This document shows positions 48,502 through 58,044 of a stretch of DNA of 64,000 nt, piece by piece. The DNA lies in NCBI RefSeq assembly GCF_025548535.1, contig NZ_JAJLQW010000002.1:649173-713172 (forward strand), read 5' to 3'. The stretch is from Undibacterium sp. Jales W-56 (GTDB taxonomy: Bacteria; Pseudomonadota; Gammaproteobacteria; Burkholderiales; Burkholderiaceae_D). A model generated the notes under the pieces. It saw only the letters and a program-made list of their open reading frames with translations. It ran no database searches and had not been told where the DNA came from. Positions within the stretch are counted from its first letter, which is position 1, and each line of letters opens with the position of its first letter. Made by a program: the position numbers and the translations under genes.

Positions 48502-51315
48502 TCAGGACAATTGCGCCAACATTTCTTTAGCCTTGGCAATTTGATCCGAGGTACCACCTTTAACTACTTCATCCAGCAATTCACGCGCTCCGTCTTTGTC
48601 ACCGATTTCATGATAGGCGACAGCAAGATCAAGCTTGGTTGCCATTTCAGCATTGTAGGCGGGCGCTTCTTGATGATGCAAATTCGTTGCCTCAGATTTA
48701 GTTGCCTCTGGTTCCAAATTGAGGTCAATGCTAGACAAATCGAATTCGAAGGCAGCAGGTACTTCAGCCGCGATTGAATGGGTAACATGATGCTCACCTA
48801 TCTCAGGCAGAGGTGCGTGTATCTCCGCTGGTGGCATTGCCGACTCAAAGGCGATAACATTCGGATCATTAGAGATGTTCTCAGATGCGTTGACATCGAG
48901 GTGATCAACATTCAATTGATTTTCGACATGAGCAGCAGGGGTAGCGCCTGGCACATGGTCAGGCAGCGCATCCGCAGTGTGTTCATCTCCACCCAAATCG
49001 AAATCAATGGATGCGAAGTCAACGATTTCCTCCGGAGCCGGTTCTTCGTGCTTGGAAACATTCGAATTAGCAAGCGCCTCAGGTATTTTAGGCACCTCTA
49101 ATTCAGGAGCGGCATCCGATCCCGGAATGTTCAAATCAAAATCCAAAGCATCAATATCCGCATGCGTATCAACGATATTAAAGCTCATGTCTTCTTGATG
49201 CAAAGCAGGCGCTTTATCTTTCTCCGGACCCGAGGCGGTATCAATAATATTGATTGACTCCAGCATGTCGTGTGTCAAGGAGTTTGCCAGTAACGCATCC
49301 TGGTCGAGGTCTTCCAATGGCTGGGTTGCTGAGCCCATGACGCCAGTGGCAGAATCTGATTGCACTTTACCGCCGGCATACAAAGGATTTGTCGGATCCA
49401 GGGAAATACCCATAGAGGCGGCTTGAGCCCAGTCTTCTCCCTCGCCGCTGGTCATGCCGTACAACTCACCGGCTAAGCGCTCAAATGATTTAGCGTCTTT
49501 ACGGGTGAAATAAATTTCCAATAACTTCACTCTGACGGCATGCCTGTCTGGTTGAGTACGCAAAGCTTCTTTCAGAATTTCTTCTGCTTGAGAATCACGC
49601 CCATAAGCGATGTACACGTCGGCTTCAGCAACCGGATCAACCTCATTCGCATCTAGCTGACTGGCAGAAGGGGCGAAATTGGAATTGAAGACACTATTAT
49701 TGGTATCGACACTCTGACCGCCCGTAGAGCCAAACATCGAGTTTGCCTTCATACTGGAACCAGTCAAGATACTGTCCTCAAACTGTTGCAGCTTTTTCTT
49801 ACGACGGCTGGAGAAAACACCGTAACCACCCAACAGGGCTAACAGCACGCCGGCACCAGGCAACAAGAACCCGCTATCCATGACACTATCAAAGAATCCC
49901 GGTTCGGGCGGTGGTGGTGGCGGCAATACTTTTTTCTTCGGCATCACTTTTACAGGCGGCGCAGAAGCTGCGCTGTCTATGCCGGCAGCGCTTGCCGCAA
50001 CAGGTGCTGGACTTGGGGCCAATACTGGCGCAGAAGATGGTGCCGGTGTTGGAGCCGGCGCAGGGACAGAAACGGCGGTTGATTTAGCCGACGCGGAAGC
50101 TAATGTCGATTTGGCTGCCGCCTGCTTGTCGCTTAAGTCTTTGTTTTTAACTTCGAGAATTTTTTGTAAATTTTCGACGTTTTTCTCTAATTCTTTGACC
50201 CGGGCATTGGCATCTGCTATCGCCTTGTCTTTCGCAATCTTATCTTCATCGATGGCCTTGCCTGTTGCCGATTTCGCTGAAGCATTTGGCGCTGCTTTTG
50301 ATAGTTTCAGCTTATCCAATGATTCATTGGTCGCGGTCGGCACCTCTTTAACTTTGGCTGTAATAACACCGCTTGCCGTTTGCTTTGTTGATGTTACTTT
50401 TTCTGCTGGTGCATTAGCGACCTGTCCAGCAAGCTTGTTTCTATAAGAACTAAAATCATTCGCATGCGCCATCACGACAGAATGTGCCTCTGAAGTACTG
50501 ACCGTGGAGCGACTGGTCTCGCCATCGGGAACGGTCAGAATTTGCCCGCTTTTAAGGCGATTCATATTATTGCCAGCAAATGCTTGCGGATTGGCTTTAT
50601 ACAAGCTGACCAGCATCTGATCGAGGGAAACGCCCTCGGCCTTATAGCTACCGGCGATCTTACTCAAGGTATCGCCTGGCTTTACCTGATAATCACCTGC
50701 TGGTTTAGCTGGAGCAATAGCGTTGTTTTTTGTTGCCGACGCCTTACGCTCGACAGATGTCTGCTGCTGGGCTGGAGTTGTCAAAGGGCGCGTTTGAAGC
50801 GGCGCTTGCGTGGTCGTCGCTTGCGTCGACCCTGCAACAGTGACAGGGTTGGCGACTTGTGCGGACTGACTGTTTCTCAATTCTGCCGGATCGAGCAAGA
50901 AAGTGTATTCACGCAATAATTTGCCGTTACTCGAATTTAATTCAAGCAACATATCGACGAAAGGCTCATTCATCGCCTGATTTGAGCTGATGCGTATGAC
51001 GTAGCCCGGTCCGCGTTGCTCAACGCTAAAACGCAATGACAACAAGGCAGGATTGAAATCAATACTCGCCTGGCGAAACGCATCCGACGATGCCAGTTTC
51101 GGCACCAGGGAACCGATCTCATCCTTATTCGGAGAAGTCAGCTCTATCTCTGCGCGCAACGGCTGTCCTAATGAAGACAGGACAGTCAATTTCCCCAGGC
51201 CGGTCGCATAAGCACTGGATAGCATGAACAAAGATGAAGCTACCGCTGCACCCAGCACTTTGGCTCCCAGAAAAGTGACTGGCGAGCGTTTATAGTTATG
51301 CATTTTATAGGACAT
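48502..51315 (-). CDS. fimV: FimV/HubP-type pole-organising protein
   Basis: 937 residues. Signal peptide to about residue 37. FimV N-terminal domain, LysM domain at 209-263 (DYQVKPGDTLSKIAGSYKAE), a coiled coil around 355-405, and an Ala/Pro-rich linker. One membrane helix near 485-505 is followed by RRKKK. The long acidic cytoplasmic region ends in the conserved FimV C-terminal block (AYHEIGDKDGARELLDEV). It anchors type IV pilus and polar proteins via peptidoglycan. A start three residues later is also possible. Confidence 0.93.
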   Translation of the reverse strand: MSYKMHNYKRSPVTFLGAKVLGAAVASSLFMLSSAYATGLGKLTVLSSLGQPLRAEIELTSPNKDEIGSLVPKLASSDAFRQASIDFNPALLSLRFSVEQRGPGYVIRISSNQAMNEPFVDMLLELNSSNGKLLREYTFLLDPAELRNSQSAQVANPVTVAGSTQATTTQAPLQTRPLTTPAQQQTSVERKASATKNNAIAPAKPAGDYQVKPGDTLSKIAGSYKAEGVSLDQMLVSLYKANPQAFAGNNMNRLKSGQILTVPDGETSRSTVSTSEAHSVVMAHANDFSSYRNKLAGQVANAPAEKVTSTKQTASGVITAKVKEVPTATNESLDKLKLSKAAPNASAKSATGKAIDEDKIAKDKAIADANARVKELEKNVENLQKILEVKNKDLSDKQAAAKSTLASASAKSTAVSVPAPAPTPAPSSAPVLAPSPAPVAASAAGIDSAASAPPVKVMPKKKVLPPPPPPEPGFFDSVMDSGFLLPGAGVLLALLGGYGVFSSRRKKKLQQFEDSILTGSSMKANSMFGSTGGQSVDTNNSVFNSNFAPSASQLDANEVDPVAEADVYIAYGRDSQAEEILKEALRTQPDRHAVRVKLLEIYFTRKDAKSFERLAGELYGMTSGEGEDWAQAASMGISLDPTNPLYAGGKVQSDSATGVMGSATQPLEDLDQDALLANSLTHDMLESINIIDTASGPEKDKAPALHQEDMSFNIVDTHADIDALDFDLNIPGSDAAPELEVPKIPEALANSNVSKHEEPAPEEIVDFASIDFDLGGDEHTADALPDHVPGATPAAHVENQLNVDHLDVNASENISNDPNVIAFESAMPPAEIHAPLPEIGEHHVTHSIAAEVPAAFEFDLSSIDLNLEPEATKSEATNLHHQEAPAYNAEMATKLDLAVAYHEIGDKDGARELLDEVVKGGTSDQIAKAKEMLAQLS

Positions 51316-51535
51316 ATTTGGGTAATTTGGTCAATCCAGTTAGCGATAGCAATCTCATCAAATGATGATGGATGCATCATATTGTCGCAAGATAACATTA
51401 CAGACTTAGCCGTGCAAGCTTAACTCGATTTACTACTATGGTAAATACATTAAGAGGTTAAACCATTTTCATTTAGTGTAAATCGTTGTTGCGGTTTGAC
51501 AATCCGGAGAGAAGAGCGGTAAAAATCCCTCAAAA

Positions 51536-51567
51536 TCAAAAAAAGGAGTGAAAACACTCCTTTTTAT
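51536..51567 (-). terminator. terminator after asd
   Basis: AAAGGAGTG/CACTCCTTT hairpin flanked by A- and T-runs on both sides, so it could stop transcription from either direction. Lies 25 bp after the asd stop. Confidence 0.8.
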
Positions 51568-51591
51568 TTACCGATTTCCAAGCTGCAATGG

Positions 51592-52722
51592 CTATTCCGC
51601 CACCAGAAGACGCAGCATACGACGCAGGGGTTCTGCAGCTCCCCACAACAACTGATCGCCAACCGTGAAGGCAGACAAGTATTCACCGCCCATCTGCATT
51701 TTGCGCAAACGCCCCACTGGAATCGTCAAACTACCGGTCACAGCAGCCGGCGTCAAATCACGCATCGACGCTTCGCGCTCATTCGGCACGACCTTAACCC
51801 ATTGGTTGTTTTGCGCGATGATGTCGTTAATCTCATCCAAAGGTACATCCTTTTTGAGCTTGATCGTCAAAGCCTGAGAGTGGCAACGCATCGCGCCAAT
51901 GCGGATACATAAACCATCGACAGGAATTGCCTGAGAGCCAAAGGCTGCGCCCTTACCTAAAATCTTGTTGGTTTCCGCCCCGGCTTTCCACTCTTCTTTG
52001 GATACGCCATTACCCAAGTCCTTATCGATCCAGGGAATCAGGTTACCCGCCAGCGGCACGCCAAATTGCTTGGTTTCGTCAGCAGTAAATGCATGCTGCT
52101 TAGCCAGCACTTGACGATCGATTTCCAAAATTGCAGCTGATGGATTATCCAACAGCGCCTTCACTTCGGCGTTGATGCTGCCGAACTGCGTCAACAGTTC
52201 GCGCATGTGCTGCGCACCGCCGCCGGATGCGGCCTGATAAGTCATGGACGACATCCAGTCAACCAGATTATGTTGAAACAGACCGCCCAGTCCCATCAAC
52301 ATGCAGGATACCGTGCAATTACCGCCGATATAGTTTTTCACGCCACGACTCAATGCCGACTTGATCACATCCAGATTGACCGGATCCAGCACAATCACCG
52401 CGTTGTCATCCATACGCAATGTCGATGCTGCGTCTATCCAATAGCCATCCCAGCCGGATGCACGCAATTTCGGGAAAACTTCCGTCGTGTAGTCACCGCC
52501 TTGGCAGGTAATAATAATGTCGCACTTCTTCAGTGCATCAATATCATTTGCGTCTTTTAGTGTCTTTTCATTTTTTGCCATTGCAGGGGCCGTGCCGCCT
52601 GTATTGGATGTTGAAAAAAACACCGGTTCAATATGAGCGAAATCGCCCTCTTCCTGCATGCGTTGCATCAGGACTGAACCTACCATTCCACGCCAACCTA
52701 CCAGACCAACTAGTTTCATCAT
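51592..52722 (-). CDS. asd: aspartate-semialdehyde dehydrogenase
   Basis: 376 residues. NADP-binding GWRGMVGS, with the catalytic cysteine in GGNCTVSC (Cys136). Reduces aspartyl phosphate to aspartate semialdehyde for Lys, diaminopimelate, Met and Thr synthesis. Two adjacent ATGs give the same protein give or take one residue. Last gene of the leuC operon, 64 bp after leuB, with a terminator downstream. Confidence 0.97.
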   Translation of the reverse strand: MMKLVGLVGWRGMVGSVLMQRMQEEGDFAHIEPVFFSTSNTGGTAPAMAKNEKTLKDANDIDALKKCDIIITCQGGDYTTEVFPKLRASGWDGYWIDAASTLRMDDNAVIVLDPVNLDVIKSALSRGVKNYIGGNCTVSCMLMGLGGLFQHNLVDWMSSMTYQAASGGGAQHMRELLTQFGSINAEVKALLDNPSAAILEIDRQVLAKQHAFTADETKQFGVPLAGNLIPWIDKDLGNGVSKEEWKAGAETNKILGKGAAFGSQAIPVDGLCIRIGAMRCHSQALTIKLKKDVPLDEINDIIAQNNQWVKVVPNEREASMRDLTPAAVTGSLTIPVGRLRKMQMGGEYLSAFTVGDQLLWGAAEPLRRMLRLLVAE

Positions 52723-52786
52723 CTTTCCCTAAAATTTGCAGGCAATCCCTGCTGATTTACACGCACATCAAACGCCAGCCAACTTT

Positions 52787-53857
52787 TTACTCCAATGCAG
52801 TGACCACCGCATTACCCATCTCAACAGTGCCGACTTTCGTGGTGCCGGCCTCATAAATATCGGGCGTCCTCAGACCTTGGGACAACACCTTCTTGACCGC
52901 GCTCTCAATGCGATCGGCCTGCTCGGCTTTGCCCAATGAAAAACGCAACATCATCGCCGCCGACAGGATCGTTGCCAATGGATTCGCCACGCCCTTGCCC
53001 GCAATATCCGGAGCCGAACCGTGCGAAGGCTCGTACAAGCCCTTGTTGTTGGCATCCAGCGAAGCCGAAGGCAACATGCCGATAGAGCCGGTCAGCATGG
53101 CCGCCGCATCTGACAGGATATCGCCGAACATATTACCGGTCACGATCACATCGAATTTTTTCGGTGCGCGCACCAATTGCATCGCAGCGTTATCGACGTA
53201 CATATGATCCAGCGCGACATCGGGGTATTCTTTATGCACATCCGTCACAATGTCTTTCCAGAACTGGAAAGTCTCCAGCACATTCGCCTTGTCGACGCTG
53301 GTCAGGCGCTTGGAGCGCTTTTGCGCAGCCTGGAAAGCGACGTGGGCAATGCGGCGGATCTCACCTTCGGCATAACGCATGGTGTCAAAGCCCTCGCGCT
53401 GACCTTTGAAGGGGCCGTCCGGGCACTCTCTGACGCCGCGCGGCTGGCCAAAATATATATCGCCAGTCAGTTCACGGATGATCAGAATATCCAACCCGGA
53501 AACGACTTCAGGTTTCAAGGTCGAAGCACCTGCCAGTTCCGGGTACAAAATCGCCGGACGCAGATTCGCGAACAAATTCAAATTCTTACGCAAACCGAGA
53601 ATCGCCTGCTCCGGACGCAACGCGCGTTCCAGGGTGTCGTACTTCCAATCACCGACGGAACCGAACAACACGGCATCGGCTTCCAATGCAAGTTTCAAGG
53701 TCGCGTCTGGCAGCGGGTGACCGCTGGCTTCATAGCCGGCACCACCGACTGGCGCCGTTTCCATTTCAAATGACTCGCCCAACACATTTAAAACTTTGAC
53801 TGCCTGTTCGACAATCTCGGGGCCGATGCCGTCACCCGGCAAAATTGCTATTTTCAT
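52787..53857 (-). CDS. leuB: 3-isopropylmalate dehydrogenase
   Basis: 356 residues. LeuB family: [33 protein letters not shown] and DNAAMQLV blocks. Oxidatively decarboxylates 3-isopropylmalate with NAD+ in leucine synthesis. 16 bp after leuD. Confidence 0.98.
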   Translation of the reverse strand: MKIAILPGDGIGPEIVEQAVKVLNVLGESFEMETAPVGGAGYEASGHPLPDATLKLALEADAVLFGSVGDWKYDTLERALRPEQAILGLRKNLNLFANLRPAILYPELAGASTLKPEVVSGLDILIIRELTGDIYFGQPRGVRECPDGPFKGQREGFDTMRYAEGEIRRIAHVAFQAAQKRSKRLTSVDKANVLETFQFWKDIVTDVHKEYPDVALDHMYVDNAAMQLVRAPKKFDVIVTGNMFGDILSDAAAMLTGSIGMLPSASLDANNKGLYEPSHGSAPDIAGKGVANPLATILSAAMMLRFSLGKAEQADRIESAVKKVLSQGLRTPDIYEAGTTKVGTVEMGNAVVTALE

Positions 53858-53873
53858 GTTTTACCAAATTCAA

Positions 53874-54521
53874 TTAAATCGTGTTAGCCAGCCAGGGCTG
53901 AGTCGCGATATGACGCTCTTCAAATGCGCGGATCTTGTCTGCCTGACGCAAGGTCAGGGCAATATCATCCAAGCCATTGAGCAGGCAATACTTACGGAAA
54001 GCGTCAACCTCAAATGGGTAACTCACGCTGCCGCTCGCTGTCGTCACGATTTGTTTTTCTAAATCGACGATCAGACGAAAACCCGGAAAAGCTTTGACTT
54101 CGTTAAATAACTGATCGACTTGCTGTTCGTTCAACACGATAGGCAGCAGACCATTTTTAAAGCAGTTATTGAAGAAGATATCGGCAAAACTGGGGGCAAT
54201 CACCGCGCGAAAACCGTATTGATCCAGGGCCCAGGGCGCATGCTCACGCGAAGAGCCGCAACCGAAATTTTTGCGTGTCAACAAAATCGACGCACCTTGA
54301 TAACGTGTCTGATTCAAGACGAAATCGGGATTCAGCGGACGCTTGGTATTATCCATGCCCGGCTCGCCATGATCGAGATAACGCCATTCATCAAACAGAT
54401 TAGGACCGAAGCCACTGCGTTGTATCGATTTTAAAAACTGCTTTGGGATGATCGCATCGGTATCCACATTTGCCCTATCCATAGGAGCAACGAGACCATC
54501 AAGAACTGTAAATTTTTCCAT
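53874..54521 (-). CDS. leuD: 3-isopropylmalate dehydratase small subunit
   Basis: 215 residues. LeuD swivel domain: [23 protein letters not shown] and [14 protein letters not shown]. With LeuC it isomerises 2- to 3-isopropylmalate. Starts 2 bp after the entericidin-like gene. Confidence 0.98.
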   Translation of the reverse strand: MEKFTVLDGLVAPMDRANVDTDAIIPKQFLKSIQRSGFGPNLFDEWRYLDHGEPGMDNTKRPLNPDFVLNQTRYQGASILLTRKNFGCGSSREHAPWALDQYGFRAVIAPSFADIFFNNCFKNGLLPIVLNEQQVDQLFNEVKAFPGFRLIVDLEKQIVTTASGSVSYPFEVDAFRKYCLLNGLDDIALTLRQADKIRAFEERHIATQPWLANTI

Positions 54522-54523
54522 GA

Positions 54524-54646
54524 TTATTTTTTGCCGGCGCCTTCCACCACTTCACCGGCTTTTTTAACGTCTTTGCCAATGCCTTGCACCGTGTTGCAAG
54601 CAGCCAGAACAAACACGCAGATAGTCAGAGTAAATAATTTTTTCAT
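54524..54646 (-). CDS. entericidin A/B-family small lipoprotein
   Basis: 40 residues: a lipoprotein signal [17 protein letters not shown] with lipobox LAAC (Cys17), then [19 protein letters not shown], the short amphipathic pattern of entericidins. Such lipoproteins are anchored in a membrane through the lipidated cysteine. GAAGG lies about 9 bp before the ATG. Embedded between leuC and leuD, as in several Burkholderiales. Entericidins belong to an antidote/toxin pair in enterics, but only one copy exists here and its role is unknown. Confidence 0.85.
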   Translation of the reverse strand: MKKLFTLTICVFVLAACNTVQGIGKDVKKAGEVVEGAGKK

Positions 54647-54667
54647 GGTAATCCCTTCGAATAAAAA

Positions 54668-56071
54668 TTAGCGCAAGGCGCGGACATCGACAAAGTGACC
54701 TGCAATACCAGCCGCCGCAGCCATGGCCGGCGAGACCAAATGCGTGCGGCCGCCCTGGCCCTGACGACCTTCAAAATTGCGATTTGAAGTCGAGGCACAA
54801 CGCTCGCCCGGCTCCAAACGATCGGCATTCATGGCTAGGCACATCGAGCAACCCGGCTCGCGCCATTCAAAACCGGCATCGCGGAAAATTTGATCCAGGC
54901 CTTCGCGCTCCGCCTGATCTTTGACCAGGCCGGACCCCGGCACAACCATCGCCAGTTTCACATTGGAAGCACGGAATTTACCGCGCACGATAGCGGCGGC
55001 GGCGCGTAAATCTTCAATCCGGGAATTGGTGCAGGAACCGATAAATACTTTGTCGATACGAATATCTTCAATCGCGGTATTCGGCTTCAACGCCATATAG
55101 ATTAAGGCTTTTTCCATCGCATCACGCTTAACCGCGTCTTTTTCCTGATCCGGATCCGGTACCCGGCCATCTATCGCCACCACCATTTCAGGCGACGTAC
55201 CCCAGGTGACTTGCGGCTTAATCTCGGTCGCGTTCAGCGTCACTACCATATCAAATTTTGCACCGGCATCGGTATGCAACGTATTCCAGTAGGCGACAGC
55301 CGTATCCCAATGCGGACCGGCAGGTGAGAATGGACGGCCTTTGACGTAATCGATGGTGGTCTGATCGACTGCGATCATGCCGGCACGTGCGCCCGCCTCA
55401 ATCGCCATATTGCAGACGGTCATACGGCCTTCCATCGACAAACTGCGAATCGTCGAACCGGCAAATTCGATGGCATAACCGGTACCGCCGGCCGTGCCGA
55501 TTTTACCGATCACTGCCAGCACGATGTCTTTTGCCGTCACGCCGGCAGGCATGGCGCCATCGATCTGGACCAGCATGGCTTTGGATTTTTTAGCGATCAG
55601 TGTTTGCGTGGCTAACACATGCTCAACTTCTGAAGTGCCTATGCCATGCGCCAGGCAGGCAAATGCGCCATGCGTCGAGGTATGCGAATCACCGCATACC
55701 ACCGTCATACCGGGTAAGGTGGCTCCCTGCTCCGGGCCGATCACATGCACGATGCCTTGCCGCTTATCGTTCATGCCAAAATAAGTCAGACCGTATTGCT
55801 TGGCATTGGCATCCAGCGTTTCGACTTGCAAGCGGGATGTGGGGTCGTCGATACCATTGATGCGATTCGTGGTCGGCACATTGTGATCGGCAACTACCAG
55901 ATTCGCCGATAAACGCCAAGGTTGACGACCGGCCAGCTTCAGTCCTTCAAAAGCCTGGGGACTGGTGACTTCGTGTAGCAGATGGCGGTCAATATATAAA
56001 ATTGCCGTGCCGTCTTGATCCGCATGCACCACATGGGATTCCCACAATTTATCGTAAAGCGTTTTAAGCAT
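54668..56071 (-). CDS. leuC: 3-isopropylmalate dehydratase large subunit
   Basis: About 467 residues from ATG 56071 ([15 protein letters not shown]). The iron-sulfur ligands are in [10 protein letters not shown] and [11 protein letters not shown], and the aconitase-type [22 protein letters not shown] motif is intact. An in-frame start at 56107 adds 12 atypical residues and was rejected. First gene of the leuC-entericidin-leuD-leuB-asd operon. Confidence 0.97.
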   Translation of the reverse strand: MLKTLYDKLWESHVVHADQDGTAILYIDRHLLHEVTSPQAFEGLKLAGRQPWRLSANLVVADHNVPTTNRINGIDDPTSRLQVETLDANAKQYGLTYFGMNDKRQGIVHVIGPEQGATLPGMTVVCGDSHTSTHGAFACLAHGIGTSEVEHVLATQTLIAKKSKAMLVQIDGAMPAGVTAKDIVLAVIGKIGTAGGTGYAIEFAGSTIRSLSMEGRMTVCNMAIEAGARAGMIAVDQTTIDYVKGRPFSPAGPHWDTAVAYWNTLHTDAGAKFDMVVTLNATEIKPQVTWGTSPEMVVAIDGRVPDPDQEKDAVKRDAMEKALIYMALKPNTAIEDIRIDKVFIGSCTNSRIEDLRAAAAIVRGKFRASNVKLAMVVPGSGLVKDQAEREGLDQIFRDAGFEWREPGCSMCLAMNADRLEPGERCASTSNRNFEGRQGQGGRTHLVSPAMAAAAGIAGHFVDVRALR

Positions 56072-56671
56072 GATCTGAAGCCTGAGGTATAAATTAAAAG
56101 CAATCAACTAACAGCGTAATGAACGAAAAACGTTGACCAAAAAGTATATGATCAACTGCGTCACGCACAGAGAGAGAATGCCGGACATAGATTCGTTTCA
56201 GTGAAATTTCAGCAAAATTTCAGCGAAAACAAAGAATCAAGCGTGATGAAGGATCGAATTTGAACAGCGCTGCCAGCTGGATATGCGGCGAAACCGATCA
56301 ATCGTGCACCACGCAAGTGATTTCGTGGCCGTAAAGACCGAGCCCGAGAGACTCTTATGCAAGATTTGCGTTTGATTATGCCACAATTGTGCGTTGCAGA
56401 ACCGTGCCGCGCATCAATTTAAGGCATACCGCTTCCAATATAAAAAGCTTGAATAGCGAATTCACGCAAAATTTTTATCGGAAAAATCAGAAGAATCGGA
56501 AAAATCCCCTGATTTTATTTGGCGCAGCGGTACGCCCTGCAATCAGTATCGCGTCGACGGCGAACGGGGAAATTACATATACTCAAGATGAGTATAAATT
56601 GAGACCGCAAGAAGGAGCAGCGGATTTAATGGTGTTTTCAAGCATACTCCCCATATTTCCGATTTTATCCA
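56072..56671. other. 600-bp intergenic region between leuC and aroC
   Basis: No coding-like frame in either direction. Visible items are two copies of ATCGGAAAAATC around 56477 and 56494, and an inverted repeat ATACTC/GAGTAT at 56579-56595. The leuC promoter should be on the - strand here. I could not identify a leader peptide or a convincing attenuator. Confidence 0.5.
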
Positions 56672-57760
56672 TTATTTTGACGCGGCCAGTTGCACATCAC
56701 CGCATTGCGCTCTGTGCCTCAACGCATGATCCATCAGCACCAGTGCCAGCATCGCCTCGGCGATCGGTGTGGCACGAATTCCCACGCAAGGATCATGACG
56801 GCCAAAGGTCTCCACCATCACAGGATTACCATCCTTATCAATAGAGCGCCGCGGTGTGCGGATCGAGGAAGTCGGCTTGATGGCGATAGAAACGGTAATA
56901 TCCTGGCCAGTCGAAATACCGCCCAAAACCCCGCCCGCATTATTGCCGGCAAAGCCTTGCGGGGTTAATTCGTCGCCATGTTCAGAACCGCGCTGGGCCA
57001 CGCACTTGAAGCCCGCGCCAATCTCAACCCCTTTGACCGCATTGATACCCATCATGGCATAAGCGATTTCGGCATCCAGCTTGTCGTAAATAGGTTCCCC
57101 CAAGCCGATCGGCACACCACTGGCGACCACATCAATCCGCGCGCCGATCGAATCGCCATCCTTGCGCAAAGCATCCATATAGTCTTCCAGCTGCGCAATC
57201 AATACCGGATCATTGGTCGGTGCAAAAAAGGGATTCTCAGGCACATGATCCCAGGATTGGAAGGGGATCAGTATGTCGCCCAATTGACTCATGCCACCGT
57301 TAAAAGTTGTGCCATATTGCTGATGCAGCCACTTCTTTGCAATCGCCGCTGCGCCGACCACCGGTGCCGTCAAACGCGCGGAAGAACGCCCGCCCCCGCG
57401 CGGGTCGCGGATGCCATACTTGTTCCAATAGGTGAAATCGGCATGCCCTGGGCGAAAGGTTTCTGTGATATTGCCATAATCCTTGCTGCGCTGATCCTGA
57501 TTCCGGATCAGCAAAGCGATAGGCGTACCCGTTGTTTTGCCCTGATAAACACCGGACAGAATTTCGACGATGTCAGGCTCCTGCCTTTGGGTCACATGGC
57601 GCGAGGTGCCTGGCTTACGTCGATCCAGTTCTGGCTGTATATCAGCTTCAGACAACACCAACCCGGGAGGGCAACCGTCGATGACACAACCGATTGCGGG
57701 TCCATGGGACTCGCCAAATGTGGTTACAGTAAATAAAGTTCCAAGAGTATTACCAGACAT
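56672..57760 (-). CDS. aroC: chorismate synthase
   Basis: 362 residues from ATG 57760 ([20 protein letters not shown]). FMN-binding chorismate synthase with family blocks [32 protein letters not shown] and [14 protein letters not shown]. It forms chorismate for aromatic amino acids and folate. The longer frame from 57814 adds 18 hydrophobic residues not seen in AroC and was not used. Confidence 0.97.
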   Translation of the reverse strand: MSGNTLGTLFTVTTFGESHGPAIGCVIDGCPPGLVLSEADIQPELDRRKPGTSRHVTQRQEPDIVEILSGVYQGKTTGTPIALLIRNQDQRSKDYGNITETFRPGHADFTYWNKYGIRDPRGGGRSSARLTAPVVGAAAIAKKWLHQQYGTTFNGGMSQLGDILIPFQSWDHVPENPFFAPTNDPVLIAQLEDYMDALRKDGDSIGARIDVVASGVPIGLGEPIYDKLDAEIAYAMMGINAVKGVEIGAGFKCVAQRGSEHGDELTPQGFAGNNAGGVLGGISTGQDITVSIAIKPTSSIRTPRRSIDKDGNPVMVETFGRHDPCVGIRATPIAEAMLALVLMDHALRHRAQCGDVQLAASK

Positions 57761-58044
57761 AGTGTTCTGCAAAATTTTATTCAGGATTAACGCAATTTTA
57801 ACAGCGATCATCACCTAACCAAATAAAAACACCATATGAGAACGACGCTAAACATCAAAAAACACCTGCAAAATCAGTTTTTATAGGTGCGAACCCGGAT
57901 TTATTAAGTTTTCTTGTTTTATACTGGGCACATAGAGCATTTGTGGCTTGGCTGTTTGTAAATTTAATGCGATAGTTCCATACAAACACAACTATTCAAG
58001 ATTTGTAGTCAAAATACAAATCTATTCTTGGAGTCGCTTCTCAG

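Noticed and set aside
56389..56844. A 151-residue + strand frame in the leuC-aroC gap
   Set aside because: Its second half runs antisense through aroC. The first half has no coding character and no start signal.
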